Source: Mesorhabditis belari (Eukaryota > Nematoda > Chromadorea > Rhabditida > Rhabditidae). Taken from it: a stretch of 64,000 nucleotides of DNA. The notes below the pieces were generated by a model. That model ran no database searches, was not told the origin of the DNA, and saw nothing but the letters and a program-made list of their open reading frames with translations. The stretch covers positions 3,302,462-3,366,461 of the forward strand of contig CAUEEP010000760.1 in the NCBI GenBank assembly GCA_958450365.1, read 5' to 3'. Shown in pieces: positions 14,841 to 28,000 of the stretch (positions are counted from its first letter, which is position 1; every line of letters begins with the position of its first letter). A program made the translations under genes and the position numbers.

Positions 14841-17800
14841 ATGGAGCGACCATCGGGTAGCGACAGGGCAGGTGAAGACAAAGGTAAAGACATTATCTAA
14901 AATTCTTATAATTTATAAAAAAACTAATTTCAAGGCTCTTCATGGGTGCCTTCTTTTGATACCCTTATCCTTTATTACACAAACAAAACAATTGTTAATA
15001 AAAGAAACATACGAAAAGTGAAAACAAAGTCACAAACGATCATGCGTCCCATCGTCAACCAGAAAAAATTAAAAACAAAACATAACAAAAACAAGCATTA
15101 TTTCAACTGGAAATGAGAATGAAAAGAAACTTTTTCTCTTTTGGAAGGTTACGGTATTAGAGGTTTAGAGTCTTAAGTCAAAGTAAAATTCAGCACCATT
15201 TAGCCTCGAGGTATCGCTGTCCACGTCGTCGTCGTCGAATGAGTTCTGGTCGATCACCAGCGCCATCTGAGCGTCGTACTCGACTATCCACGTCCGGAAA
15301 TCCTTTAGCAAGAGCTACCTCCACTTCCGCTTCATCAAATGCCTCAAATGATCGTACCCCAACACCCGATCAACCAACTTCGGTATGTTAAAGAGAGTTT
15401 GACTTGCGTCCTATCGCCGCAATGGATCTGAGAATTAGGTGTATATGCGGGGATGAAAAGCAAGTTCTAACCAGGGAACTCCTAGAAGTTACATTTCAGG
15501 AGCGATCTGATTTCAAGGTGCAAGCTGTCAGCTGCAAGCCTTGAGTCAGCTAGCTTGTTGTTTGGTGAAATTAGTTGAAACTTTGAAGGCTTATATCTTA
15601 AAAATGGTTTATGATAAGTAGGATTTGAAAGCAGTTTCGGGATGCTCTTAACCAGGGGATGTTTGCACCTCGGATTCAGGTCGCTCCTAAAATGTAACTT
15701 TAAGAGGTTCCCTGGTAAGTCCTAATTTAAAAATAAACAGCTAACGATAAATAAACTGAAAATCTTTTTCTTCAGAGCAAGAAAGACGGAAATTCACGTT
15801 CTCGTGCTGGTTCAATGTCAACCTCTCAACTGCCCGATTCCATTCGACCTTTGAGAAGAAGTGCTCGATTGAAGCCCCAACCTCTTGCACCAATCGATAC
15901 AACAGAGCAGCTGCATGTGAACACGGAAATCGCAAGAGCATCTCGCAGGTTTGTTCTATTCTTTATTAAAGATTTTGCAAAGTTAGTATCTCGTCTCAAT
16001 ACAGTATACTGGTAAGATTCGTTCGTTGCGTTTAAATCGATAGTTTTTCTTTTCTTTTGAAATTCCATTGGGCGGCTCGTTTCATTCAACGGGATTTCTT
16101 TGGAATTTGTTCGCCCTTTCCTCCACAATTTCGCTCACAGACAAAAAACAAGATTAATCTCTTGTCATTTTAATGTTTTATTTAAAAAAATAGACTAAAG
16201 CTTTTGCGGTAACGTTCAATGAATCATTTTTCACCTCACCTCTTTCACAACTAAAAAACAAGATACAGCAATTGTGGGTACAGCAATTTGGGTACAGCAA
16301 TTTGATAATTCGATTCAATCAGAGATTTGCTTTCTTTATCACCTCCATTCCATTCAAAGTTTTGCTGATTGAAATCATATGTGTAACACATTACAATACG
16401 GTGAACCCACCGGTGGACCGTACGTGGATTTTTGAAGTCAATTGAGCTGAAAATTGGCCGCAGGCGGTTTTCGGAAACAAGAAATTCGAATCCGTGCTTG
16501 ATTTTTAAAGAAAACGGCTCTATTTTTGGATATTTCATTCAGTTTAATTACCCAGGTGCAACCACACATCCAGGGTCGTGAGTCAGAAGGTGCGCAGTTA
16601 CAAAAATATGAAAATTTCCGTGTTTACGTAATCGTGGGCATCCTAGGGATAAAGAACAAAACCTAAATCCGGTCTTTTCTTTTCAATCAATAATGAACTA
16701 CATAATACAAAAGTTGTCTGTGGCGTTTTTCACTTGTTACTCTCGTTTCTCTTTATTCCTTTTCCAATGCCATTTTTCTATATTCCTCACCAAATCCTCC
16801 TTTTTTATCTTTTGTTTTGGATTTAGAAGTAAGCCTCACATTTTGTAAGCACTCAAATAAAAAAATTCAATCGATCTCTGCCACAAAAAATTGCCCGACG
16901 CATTAATCATCTTTTCCCTCGATGAAATTTTCAAATTGTCATTAAATCGATAGAACATTTTTTTTATTTGTTTTTTGGTCGCATTAATGTATCACTATTT
17001 TGTAAATAAGTTGAACATGCAGTTTATTGAGCGTAAGAAATGATGTGTGTAAGTGTTGGCCGAATTTTGTGAGAGAAAAACTATTGGGGAGTATTGGGGG
17101 TGATCGGGGCAGCGATAACCTTTTTGTCTTTCTTGGGCTTTTTGAGGGGAATCGCTTCTACTTTCAAAGCTTTTCACTCATTTTTTTCATCAATCAATTC
17201 CATGCATATAATAGAAATAATATCCAGATTCGAGTTGATTGTTTTATGCATTGATTGCTCGTTTCGTTTTTAGGGAAAAAGATCGATTTATTGGAATCGA
17301 ATTGTACCCGAGAGCCGCTCATACACACAGCACACACTCTTTCATCCTCTCTTTCTCATTTCTTTCATCCAATCGACTAGAAATACTCAAAATGTCATTT
17401 CTTTGATAGTCTTTTAGTGCGTTTTTAAAATACCAAGTTTATAGTCGACTTGTTTACAATCTTTATGAGTAATAGAGGTATGAATAATAGAATATTTCTA
17501 TATCATAAAGATTACTAATTGTAAGATAAGGTTGTAACAAAAGTTAGGTGCAAAAATCAATTTCCAGTCCTCGTCGTCGAGGAGGGGACATGCAACCGAG
17601 CACATCACGAGCTTCTGATGGGTTCGTTTTCTTGTTGTGCTATGTTATGTTATGAAAATGATTGCTGAAACGATAATACGTTGCAAAGAATGTAGAAAAC
17701 AAATTGCGATTTAGACCCCTTCCACCGGTAGCCGCCGTGAATGTGAGCAATATGGTTGAACCAACAATCGGTGTTGCGCTTGGAGCTCTTGGAGCAGCCG

Positions 17801-19005
17801 GCGTAACTCTAACTGATCAGGTTCCTTCAATAATTCATCGAAAAGTTACAATGAACAGTTACAATGAACAGCATACAATGGACAATGTTTTTTAATGTCT
17901 TTGTGACTCTTGCAATTCAAAGAATGAATGCATTTTGTTTTACAAATGCTATTTGCATACATATTAAGCAAAAGATTCATTTAGAACAGGCAAACAACTT
18001 CTGATTTCTTTATCAGGTGTTCCTGTTTACACTTTTTTGATAAACAGAAAAACAGATAAACAGAAAAACAAACCCTTATTTTGCCAATCAGCCCTTTTTA
18101 GGCTGTTCAACAAGCAGTCCGTCAAGGAGTCATCGATGAAGCACAAGCCATTCTCAACGCCGAAACTTCTCACCATCAAACTGTTCAACAACATCAACAA
18201 CATCAACAACTGAGAAATTCTCTGCAACAATTAGCCTCATTCCCTCAAGCGCAGAATCTCGTTGCTATTCAGTCTTTCCAACAGCCAAATCCTTATCCAA
18301 CATTCTCTGGACTCTTTGCTCCGTGAGTTTTTCTCAGCGATTTTTAGAAGAAACGTACTTGATTATTCTTTAGAGCTATAATAAATTAGAGCCATCATAA
18401 TATCATAATCATAACAGAATGTATCTATCGTAAATTTGACTTACTCCTTAATCCATAATCCAGCAATTTCAGATCGTTCAGCGCCGCTAACGGCTTCCCA
18501 CCACCTTTCTATTCATCAATCGGTTTTGCTCAACCATTCGCACAGGTTTGTGATTAGCCTTGTCAAGTCCAAAAGGAAATTCGAACAACAAAGATAATTT
18601 TAGGATTTTGATTGGAGAGTCCCTCAAATGAGCACTTCAACCGCTGCTGCAGCGGCAATGTTTGCCCCACCAATCTATCAGACACCGATATCCTTTGTAC
18701 AGCAATTAGGTTAGTAAAAGCTTTGAAGCAAAAGCTTATAAAAGTGAAATTTCGTTTAGCCGGACACCCTCCATCAACCTCTGGGTCTTCGAGCCAATCA
18801 AGCTCCACTCAGCATATTCTTCAAATGCCTCCTGCTTACTCGCGAACACAGCGGTTGATCTTCTTTTCTAGAATTCGTTCTTTCTTTTTGACTTTCTCAT
18901 GTATTTGTTAACCAAATGGAAAATCTTTCAGTTTTGACTTGCACTCGAGGATCACCCAAGCCGTACGAAGCACTTTACAACATGTGCGCGTCCTCGATGG
19001 ATCAC
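14841..19005 (+). other. E3 ligase exons 1-10: disordered N-terminal region
   Basis: Exons 14841-14883, 15204-15382, 15776-15948, 17568-17621, 17715-17820, 18102-18322, 18473-18545, 18604-18709, 18760-18853 and 18932-19005 code about 374 residues, rich in Ser, Arg, Gln, Pro and Ala, with no folded domain that I recognise. The first two exons are the least certain, since a start at ATG 15239 would also work. Introns 15383-15775, 15949-17567 and the 5 kb intron 19006-23962 hold AT-rich sequence and, in the last, several C/T-rich blocks near 19960-20240, 21780-22070 and 22800-22920. Exon 10 ends in phase 1, matching the shared exon at 23963. Confidence 0.7.
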
Positions 19006-22000
19006 GTGAGTTTCCCCCTCAAAGATTCATTCAACCAATCACAACCACTTTCACAAATTAGCATATGAATGAAAAGATGATATCATTGATTTGTTCACCA
19101 TTTATCGCTTCAAGATATCTGCTGTCCTAGATAAATTTATGGCTTGATAGGGTTGAAATAGACCCAGTGGCGTTTCTCATTTTATTGCCCACCAATAAAG
19201 ATCTCCAGTGATATATGAAGTGACCCTGATTGTAGTCTAGATAATGTTTAAGTGTACAGTCTAGAAAAGTGGAACTAATGACCTAAAATCGTTTTTGAAT
19301 CTAGATTTGGAGATAGCATTAAACTTTAAATGTTTTGACCCATTTTGAATATTTTGGCGATTAAATGAACCATTTTGCGAATCGGAGCGGACTTTGTTTA
19401 TATTCTCAATCAAAAGAGAAAGACCACGGCCTGACTATGTGGCTACAAATGGATGAAAAGAGAGTAAAGGGAAAATGGGGATTGGGGATTGAGTGGAATG
19501 AGATGGACTCTGTCTTGTCTACACCCTAACCGTCTCTTTTCTATCACAACCTTTAGAGAGTCTTCACGGAGATGCTCAGTGTTGTCGAGGGTATTTGTTT
19601 GCTTAGCATAATGAACCACCAAACACAGATTAAACAGGATGTGGAGTTGAAATACTCGTTTTATTCAAGAACGACAATATTGTGAAATAAGTATCTCGAA
19701 ACTATGGTAGTTTTTCTTCTAGTGAGCTTTGATTTTTCTTTTGGTGAGCTTTCTGAACTTTATTTGAGACATGGAACAATTGAAACTTTCAATTTGATTT
19801 CTTCTTTCAACTTCTTTCAATTGGAAAGACGTGGCTGCTGTTGGACTTCTCGACTTCTTGCAGAAAGCTTTTTGGACCTAGGAGGTGTTTGCCGAGCATT
19901 ATATCGAGAGTTGTGAGTGTGTGTGGTGGCTGGCGTCAAGTAGAGGAGGAGAGTGGTGGAAGGGGCTCGTCCCCCTTCCATCTCTTTTCCAACTCCCCTT
20001 GAAACTCTTCCATCCCTTACCCTCTCTTCCCATCCCTTTACTCCTATCCACGACAATGCTACAAGCCTTCCTCTGCGTCTTTTCCCGTCACTCATCCATC
20101 CCAATTCTCTCTTCTTTTCTCAATCTCTTCAACGCGGTCAGCTGATCGTTGGGGGCTTGCCGTGTCTCCTCTGCGTCCTCTCCCATTTCCCTTTCACATT
20201 ATTTTTTCCCTTCTCCGAATCTCCCATTTCTTTTCCCTTGCTCGGGGACTAGTCTCTCACTTTTCTTCAGTGTGTATCATATGCAAATCGACAGCCAACC
20301 GTATGCCCTAGGCCTTTTCTCAGTGCTATTCAAACCACCCGAGCTAAATCTATTATAGTCTTGGGCTTTCCATTGAATCTCAACTGATCTCAAAACTCAA
20401 AGCATTCCGAGTTCACGATCTCAGTTATTCAATTCTATTTGATAGCTATTCTATACAGCTGGTTCTGTCGAGAAAAGCACCCGAGGTGCCACTCATTTCG
20501 TCCCACTTTTTGTCGCAATTCGTGGACGTGTCTCTGTGAGAGATCGACGGAAAAGATAGACTAGAGTGAACAAAAAAGAGAAATGGACGACGATATGGAA
20601 GAAGGAGAAGTATCAATGGACATGGATATTGATGTCTCATCGATTCCAATGCCCGCCACTCCGCGAACTCCCCGCAAAGAAACACCGAATGTGTTTAATG
20701 ACTTCATCCTTCGAGGACTCGACAGTCTCGCTGGAAAATGTACCGCGTACGGATTCGCTCCCGGTGTGTACTAAGCTTAATTCTCTTTAAACTTTTCAGA
20801 GTCAAAGAAACTTTATTAGAGATCTCAAACTTTTCCCTCACTGCCTTATCGCAGAAATCGGAAAAATGTTTTGACTGACTGATCTCATGAAAAACTGACA
20901 CATTGATAAGAGAACAAAATTCCATTTCAAATGACAGCTGTATAAGATTTTTAAGTTTTCCATTTTGCTATCCTTGTTCTACTTCAATTGAGAAAAGAAG
21001 GGGGAGGGCAAAAGCGCAAATTCAAGGGCGAGGTTGGGGTGTGCGGTGCTCACATGTTTGTTGTTGAGAAGAGGAGACATGGATGGGAGAAGGAAGGGGA
21101 AAGGAGGCTGCTTAGAATCGGGTAGAGCGAACTAGCACGAGACCCCGGGATGTGAATAGAAGAAGAGAAAACAGGCGAAAGCACACTAGAGACCCTTAGA
21201 AAGATGATGGAAGAGAAGGAAAAAGCCTCGTGGCAGACCCCCGTCTTCCTAGTCTTCAACCCTTGTGTCTCTCGTCACGCGCCCCTTTCCTTTTCGGGTT
21301 GACTGACTCACTTTTACCCGATCGTGTGACTGTTTATAAGAACTTTAAGAAAGAAACCGAGAAAGGCTATGCTTGTTTTTGTTTGTCCTATCTAGTGCAT
21401 ACGGTTTTTGGTGCACTATAGATTGAAAATTTTTGAAATTTTGTTTACCCAAATCATTCAGGCTAAATTTCTTGAACGTTCTTAAACCAAAAAAAGCAAA
21501 AGTTTTTAATATATCTAGACATTAACAATCAAATCTATCTAGGCACTAACTAATCTATCTGCTAATCTATGTCGCTATAAATGTAAAAAGTGAGGCTACA
21601 ACGATAAGTCTACGCGTTGTCGATTATATGGTTGTCGTTGCTAATTATCTTCTTTTATTTTAAGGTCAAATTGAGCCTAATTCAATCTAGTAGTTCATGC
21701 CAACCTTTCCTTTAACTATCCACATAGATTTCCGGTGAGAGATCTACAAATAACTATTGTAGTGCTCTCATCTCTCTCTTTTTCCCCTTTTCTCTTCAAT
21801 TCACCATTTAACGTCACGTGTGCACGGCGCGCCTAATGTGCCGACACACACCGATAGGAAGAAAGAATGGGGGGAGATGAAAAGGAGAGAACAAAGAGAA
21901 CAAGAAAAGGGCAGACAGAGTGAAAGGGGGTGGATGGGGAAGAGGGTGAGCGGTAGAGGGGGTGGGGGGAGCGGATGGCCGTACAATTAGGATCCGGTCT

Positions 22001-25000
22001 CCCCAATGGGTTGTTCTCCCCGTATCTCACATCCCGCTTTCCCCTCAATTCATCCATCTTTGGAATGCGTCTCTTTTCAGCTCAGTCAATCGAGCATCTC
22101 AATCGTTGCGAATATAAATTTACCCAAATGAATTGCTCCTTAAGATCGTCGTCTCCTTAAATGTACTCGCTGTATCGTCGAGAGTTTATTGGTGCCTCAT
22201 AAAACGCAGCTGATTTAGTGCCTCGTTTTTGACGGTTGAAGGAGAAGAAATTGAGAATTTCCCATGTATCCCATAGTTAGAGAAACCAGTTCCACCCATG
22301 AGCGCAAAAGAATGAAAATGATGGAAGGATGCGTATGACCTTCAAATTTCCTTTCAATTTTGCTCGTGTTTTTTTGTGAGTGTCATCTCTGTGCAGTGTT
22401 CCGATCACCCGATCCTCATTAATAATGGAAGAATAGTAAAAAGTGAGAAAATTATTGGTTTTATAGAAAGAGATGCCTTTAAACCCTAGCTGTTTGGTGC
22501 GCAATTATTTCAAAAAGCTTGGAGTTGAAAAACGGAAGTAATTTGAGAGTTTTTAGGCTTTGACTAGGCTAGATGCTTACTGGAGTCGGTCTTTGTTCAG
22601 TAAGTAAAGAGGGAAAACTTTGGAGCTAAACGCTTGTCGCTAAATTTCACTAATTTGCTTCTTGATCTTCTACGAAACTTTTTGACCATAGGTACACATA
22701 ACATAAAGACGTAAAGCGCCGAAATCACGAGGCTGTCGAGGGTTGAAGATACGGGGATATCGAGGGTGTAGACTAGCCATTCACAAAGAATAGAAAGATA
22801 GGTGAGGGGACAGAGGGACAGCCAGCCACTCTGCGTCTCTTCCCCTCCACCGCTCCTCTTCTGCCCTTGCTATTTCTACCCTTTTCCCCTCTCTTCTCCA
22901 TTTACCCCCATACACCCCAAAAGAGTGATCGATGCTCTGGACGCTCATTCCCTCCGCCGCTTAAATCATGGCCCAATAGCTTTGTTTAAAAATTCTAGGT
23001 TTTCAAAATCTTTAGTCACCGTGTGATACTAAAAATATATAAATTAAACCAACCAATTAGTGTTATATGTCTATGGCAAATCTATTCAACAGCAAATAAA
23101 ACAGCAAATCTATTATGAAAAGCAATTTTGTGTGACTAATCTCTCTCTTTCACAATAGAAAACATTTGGAAACCACGAAATTTCCCAATGAATGGGTGTT
23201 CATTTGGAGACCTAGAGTCGGGTAAAAAGATCCAAAATTGAAAGTCTTTTTGATGGAAGTGAACATAGCCTTGACCACTCATCAACAAATCGACTCTCAT
23301 TCAGTCATAGATCAAAAAGAACTCTTCTTTTGGGATCTTCACTCCTTTTCTTTGCCCCATATCATTCCAGTGTTTTGAGGGAGGGAAAGATACCGCTATC
23401 AATTGAGAATCTCAAATACAAACCGCTAACAAACAAACAAAACTCGTTCGCTTTTTGTGAAGAAATCCATGAATAGAGAGAAAACATCAATTCATCAGTT
23501 TATGTTTTTGGAAATATACCTATATCGTAACTTTTAGATGAACTTAAAGCTACCATATCCAGCTGAAAGTTATCGTATCCATGACTTCATCCATTACCCC
23601 ACTGAAACTATCTAGCAAGATCATTTATTCAACCACAATAGTTTACTCTGTATCGGTGCAAAATCTGCCTAAAAACATCGATGAATTCAAATATTTTGTT
23701 TTCCCAGCAACAGCCACAAAAAGATGTCTGCCTATTGAGAGTGTGTGGTGGTTGGAAGAGGGGCAGGGAGGGGTTGAGGCTATCGATTCCTTTCTCCCTT
23801 CCCATTTCCTCGGCCATCTCCATCTCCCACCGCAAACCCCCTCAAAATTTAAAGACCCTGGACAAGGTGACTTCAATCAGGGGTCTCGATAATGGTGAAC
23901 ATTCAAGAATTAAGTCAATTTAACGAAAAAAGAAAGCTCGTCGAGTAACCCGTAGATTTCAGGTCAACCCGATCCTACTCTTCTCGAAAATCTTCAGTCA
24001 AACGATTTATGGAGAAAGCGAGAAGCCGTTCAAACAATTTCGAATTTGATTCTGATATCTGATGAGGGAGCCAATCTGAATGTCTCATTTCGGGATATCG
24101 TTGCTGCAATTAAGGACTTGCTTCAAAATGAAGATTTTAATACGGTAAGTACTTCGATTCTGAAAACTTTTTCAAGATAGCCTTTTAACTACTTATTCAC
24201 AGTCCCAAGCTATGTCAAAATCAAGAAAGCAAAAGGTTCAAGTGAATTCGATCGCTTACTTTTCTCGATTTCAAAACTGTGCCTCTACTTTTCGCATTTT
24301 TTTTGTTAAAAACGTTCGAGAGCCGAGTAAGCACACGTAGAAAAGGTTCTATTTGCATTCCGGTGGCCAGCAATAAGAGTCCCTCTCTCACTCTGGCTCC
24401 CATCTTTTTTTTGTCGACGAACACACATCAATATGCATTGCGGCGCCACAAAAGAGCAATCATCCAGCCAAGGAAAAACGATATCGAAACAAGAAAAGGG
24501 GCTTTCTCGTTTTGGTCTCAAAATGGCAATTTGAAATGGAAATTGAACCAAATATTTGTGGAAAAACTGGAAATTCTTTTGAAGAAGTTAGGTTAAAACA
24601 CCGCTTGAAAACAACACTCATCCAGATTAAAAATGCATTTCTTTTACTCGAGTTTTAAGCAACCTTTGCAAGCAAGCAAGCAAGCAACCTATCTATGAAC
24701 TAACTTGTAGAAAAGCGATGGTGTTACTTGTCTACAAAATCTGGTCGATGTGTTCTCGAGATCACACAGCGTTGCAGCTGATGCAATTCCACTCTTAATT
24801 GCATTGGTAAGTACATTGAGCAGTTGCAGATTAAAAAAAAACTATAGATGAGTGATGTGCGCGAGGAATACGGAGTCGATATCCATGAGACAGCCCTCAA
24901 ACCCCTACTCATATTGAGTCGAAAATATGGCCGCAACATCTTACAAGCGGTTTGAAAAACTACGATACCTCAAAGCAACAACTATTTAGGGGGGTTTATC

Positions 25001-28000
25001 GGGTGTACTTCGTCATTTGTATTTCTTCAATCAACACGCACAAAGAAGTGCTATTGAAGTGGTCGCAAATGCAGCCAGTTATGTGACAATTGCACACATT
25101 GAACAAGTTGGAGAGGCGTTGAAAGAAATTACCGATAACATGAACAGTAAGTTCACAAAAACTGTAGTTGCATAGAAATAAATTTCAGACGCTGATAGCA
25201 AAATGGGAGATGCCGCTTGTGCAGCTTTTTCGAGAATAGTCTGCAATCTGTATGAAGAAGAGACATTTGTCAATGATGTACTCAATGAAAAGTTAGTCAA
25301 CAAGATGAAAAGGGTAATAGGATGCGAATTCTAGATATGATCTGGCTTGCAAGATTGTACAAGTACTTCGCGATCTGAGCACAAAATTCTCAGCGACAAC
25401 AGAACTGTTAAAAGCTCTTCGGCTTCTCATGGCTTGCAGTAGTGATTTTTCAGCAAAACTACATCATGTTGGAATTACATCAACAATTGCGTAAGTTGAT
25501 GGTATCAAGTGGTTACTATCAAGTGGTTTTAGTTCCTTATTGAGTCCTCTCAGCTCAAAACGTTCAATCAACAGTTTCATCGATCTCCGAGAATTGATCT
25601 TCATGTGCGGGTAAATGACTGAAAATTTTGGAAAGGTTCAAAATTACAAATTTAGCGAACTAGCCCCAGCACTACCTGACAGTAACATTTTTTCCATCGA
25701 CCGACTCATCATTTCAAAAAGTAAGTACCTATACAACTTTAAACTTTATTAAATTCAAAAAGCTTTAACAAATAAGTATTAAACAACAATGCAAAAGGAA
25801 AAATTATCCAAAGATATAAATGAAACTTGCATCAATAATTGTGATCGTTGTGTTTTCTTATTTAATAATCCAGCTGTGAAACCGCAGAATAATAGTTGTG
25901 CACCATTGCCTAAAAATTGATTTTTTTGGAACAATGGAGTTGAAATGAGACAGATTAAATACTTTAAGTTACTCCCCCAATGTCAATTTTCTCAGCAATA
26001 AAAAAAAATTAACAACTTACAGCCCTTTAAATGTAATAGAATAACTGAAAGCAAAACTACCTGCTGCGAAGACTCCATTTCGTAAAAACCATTTGAATAG
26101 TTGGGAGCATAGGTGAGACCATCAACAGTCTAATTAAAACACTTCAGCTATATAATTTAGAAAAACCATTTACCATAATGGCTTCAACTGGTGCTTGTGA
26201 TGACAAAAAGCTAGGTGAATGCATTTCAGCAACTGGAGCGATTGAATATGGCACCTCTTTCGTAAAATAGATGGGCTAAAGCATAGCAATTAAAACTAAC
26301 TTGATTATAAAAAAGCACCTCTGCGCGTGATGACGTTGCCTTTTCCGTTGATAATTTGATTCGCTTATGTGACTCATATTCTTGTAACTCCTGTAACTGA
26401 CCCATTTGATTAAAACATAATGCATCGCACCTGATGATAGCGTTCTTTGCTCCTTTTTGCCAATTCTTCATAAGGTTGACGCTCGGTCGCGTCCATCATC
26501 CTCCACATTTCCGCCAGCTCTTTTAAAGCTAAAATAAGAAGATATGAATTAAGAGTAAACATCTAAAAATATTACTTTGCTTGTGTTTCGATGGATCAGG
26601 TTGTACTTCAGCACGCTGCTTTAAAGTGAACCAAACGTATCCAGATAGAGGCTTCTTCGGAGCATTCGGATCTTTCCATTTCTGTTTGGTGCCTTTGTTT
26701 TGCATAAATGCAGCCATCTACATAAAAGTAAAGTAAAGTAAAGCTACTAATAAGCAAGTTTAACCTCTGCACTATATCGCTCACCATCTTTTGCCGCCAA
26801 ATCATGGAAACGTTCCTTTTCATCGGTATTCATTCCCTAGAAATCAAAATAAATTTAAACAATATTTAAGTGAGTAACCAGTAAAAAGTGTTTAAGAAAA
26901 GCTGATTCCTAACAAAACTTCAAAGCAGTTCTATCTAGCACGGCTTAAATTTTAAACGAGAAGATTTAAAATCACCGTGCCTTTTAATATTTTCATTGCT
27001 TGTAATGCGCCTGAGTGATCACAAGTGTTCAAAACAAAATGCCAAGTCATAATAAAGAAAAAAAGCGAATACCTTCCAAGCTTCTGAGCATTTGACTACT
27101 AACTCCTTGTTCGTCACTTTTTCCATAGGGTATCGTCGTTGATGTTCTTTCTGACACATCTCTATGAAGCAGAAAAATGGCGATTTCCGGCCAGCGACAA
27201 TCGGACTTATGTGTATTCCTGGCCCCGGACGTTTCATGTTATCCCCTGAATAAGAAAAATTATGATATTTAGCAAAACAGACAAAACGCCACAAAAGAAA
27301 AAAAAAATGAAAAGTTTTACCGGTTTTGATTGATAAATAGTCTCAAAAGCGCACCTTCTAGAAAGTGAATAAATAAAGGTACGGTAGATTTTTCGGCTCA
27401 CTTTTCCTTAGTGGAAACTTGGGGAAATGCGTTTTAGGTGTTTTAAAAAACAAAAACGTATCTACTTTCAGATGTATCTCCTTCTCGTTCACACCCTTCA
27501 TCATGGCCATCAACTTCATCAGAAGAAAGACCAGTCGAAGGAATCTGTTTAGCTTTGACTGCTCCCCTTGTTGCCATTACGGCTAGTGTGGTAAGTTTTC
27601 GTGCAGATTGAGAAATTGATTCTAGAAGAATTTCTAGGGGTTTATTAAAAATTATGTATTTGTTAACTGGTAACTAGGTATGTATGTGATATTATAGACC
27701 GATCCGATGGTTCATTTTGATGTGATTCGAGTGTTAGTCCGACTACTTCTTCCATGTCGTCGTGTCGACCTCTTTGAAGTGTTGGGAGAATCCGAATATG
27801 CAAATGCAGTTATGCTTGTCTCTCTTCTAAAAGAAGCCCTCGTCTACAATGCACAGAAATTGTATATCTCTGTCGCAGCAGTGCAACTAATCAGAACGAT
27901 GCTCGAGGTTTGCAAAATTTAATCAAAAAGTCATTTCAAAAACCTTTCAGCTAAAGACTTTTATTTTAACAAACTTCATTTTAGAAGGACTCATCAAAAA

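Noticed and set aside
16542..16555. GTTTAATTACCCAG followed by GTGCAA, resembling the 5' part of spliced leader SL1 with a donor
   Set aside because: Only 13 of the 22 SL1 bases match, there is no following stem-loop and Sm-site arrangement of an SL RNA, and it lies in an intron as a single copy.
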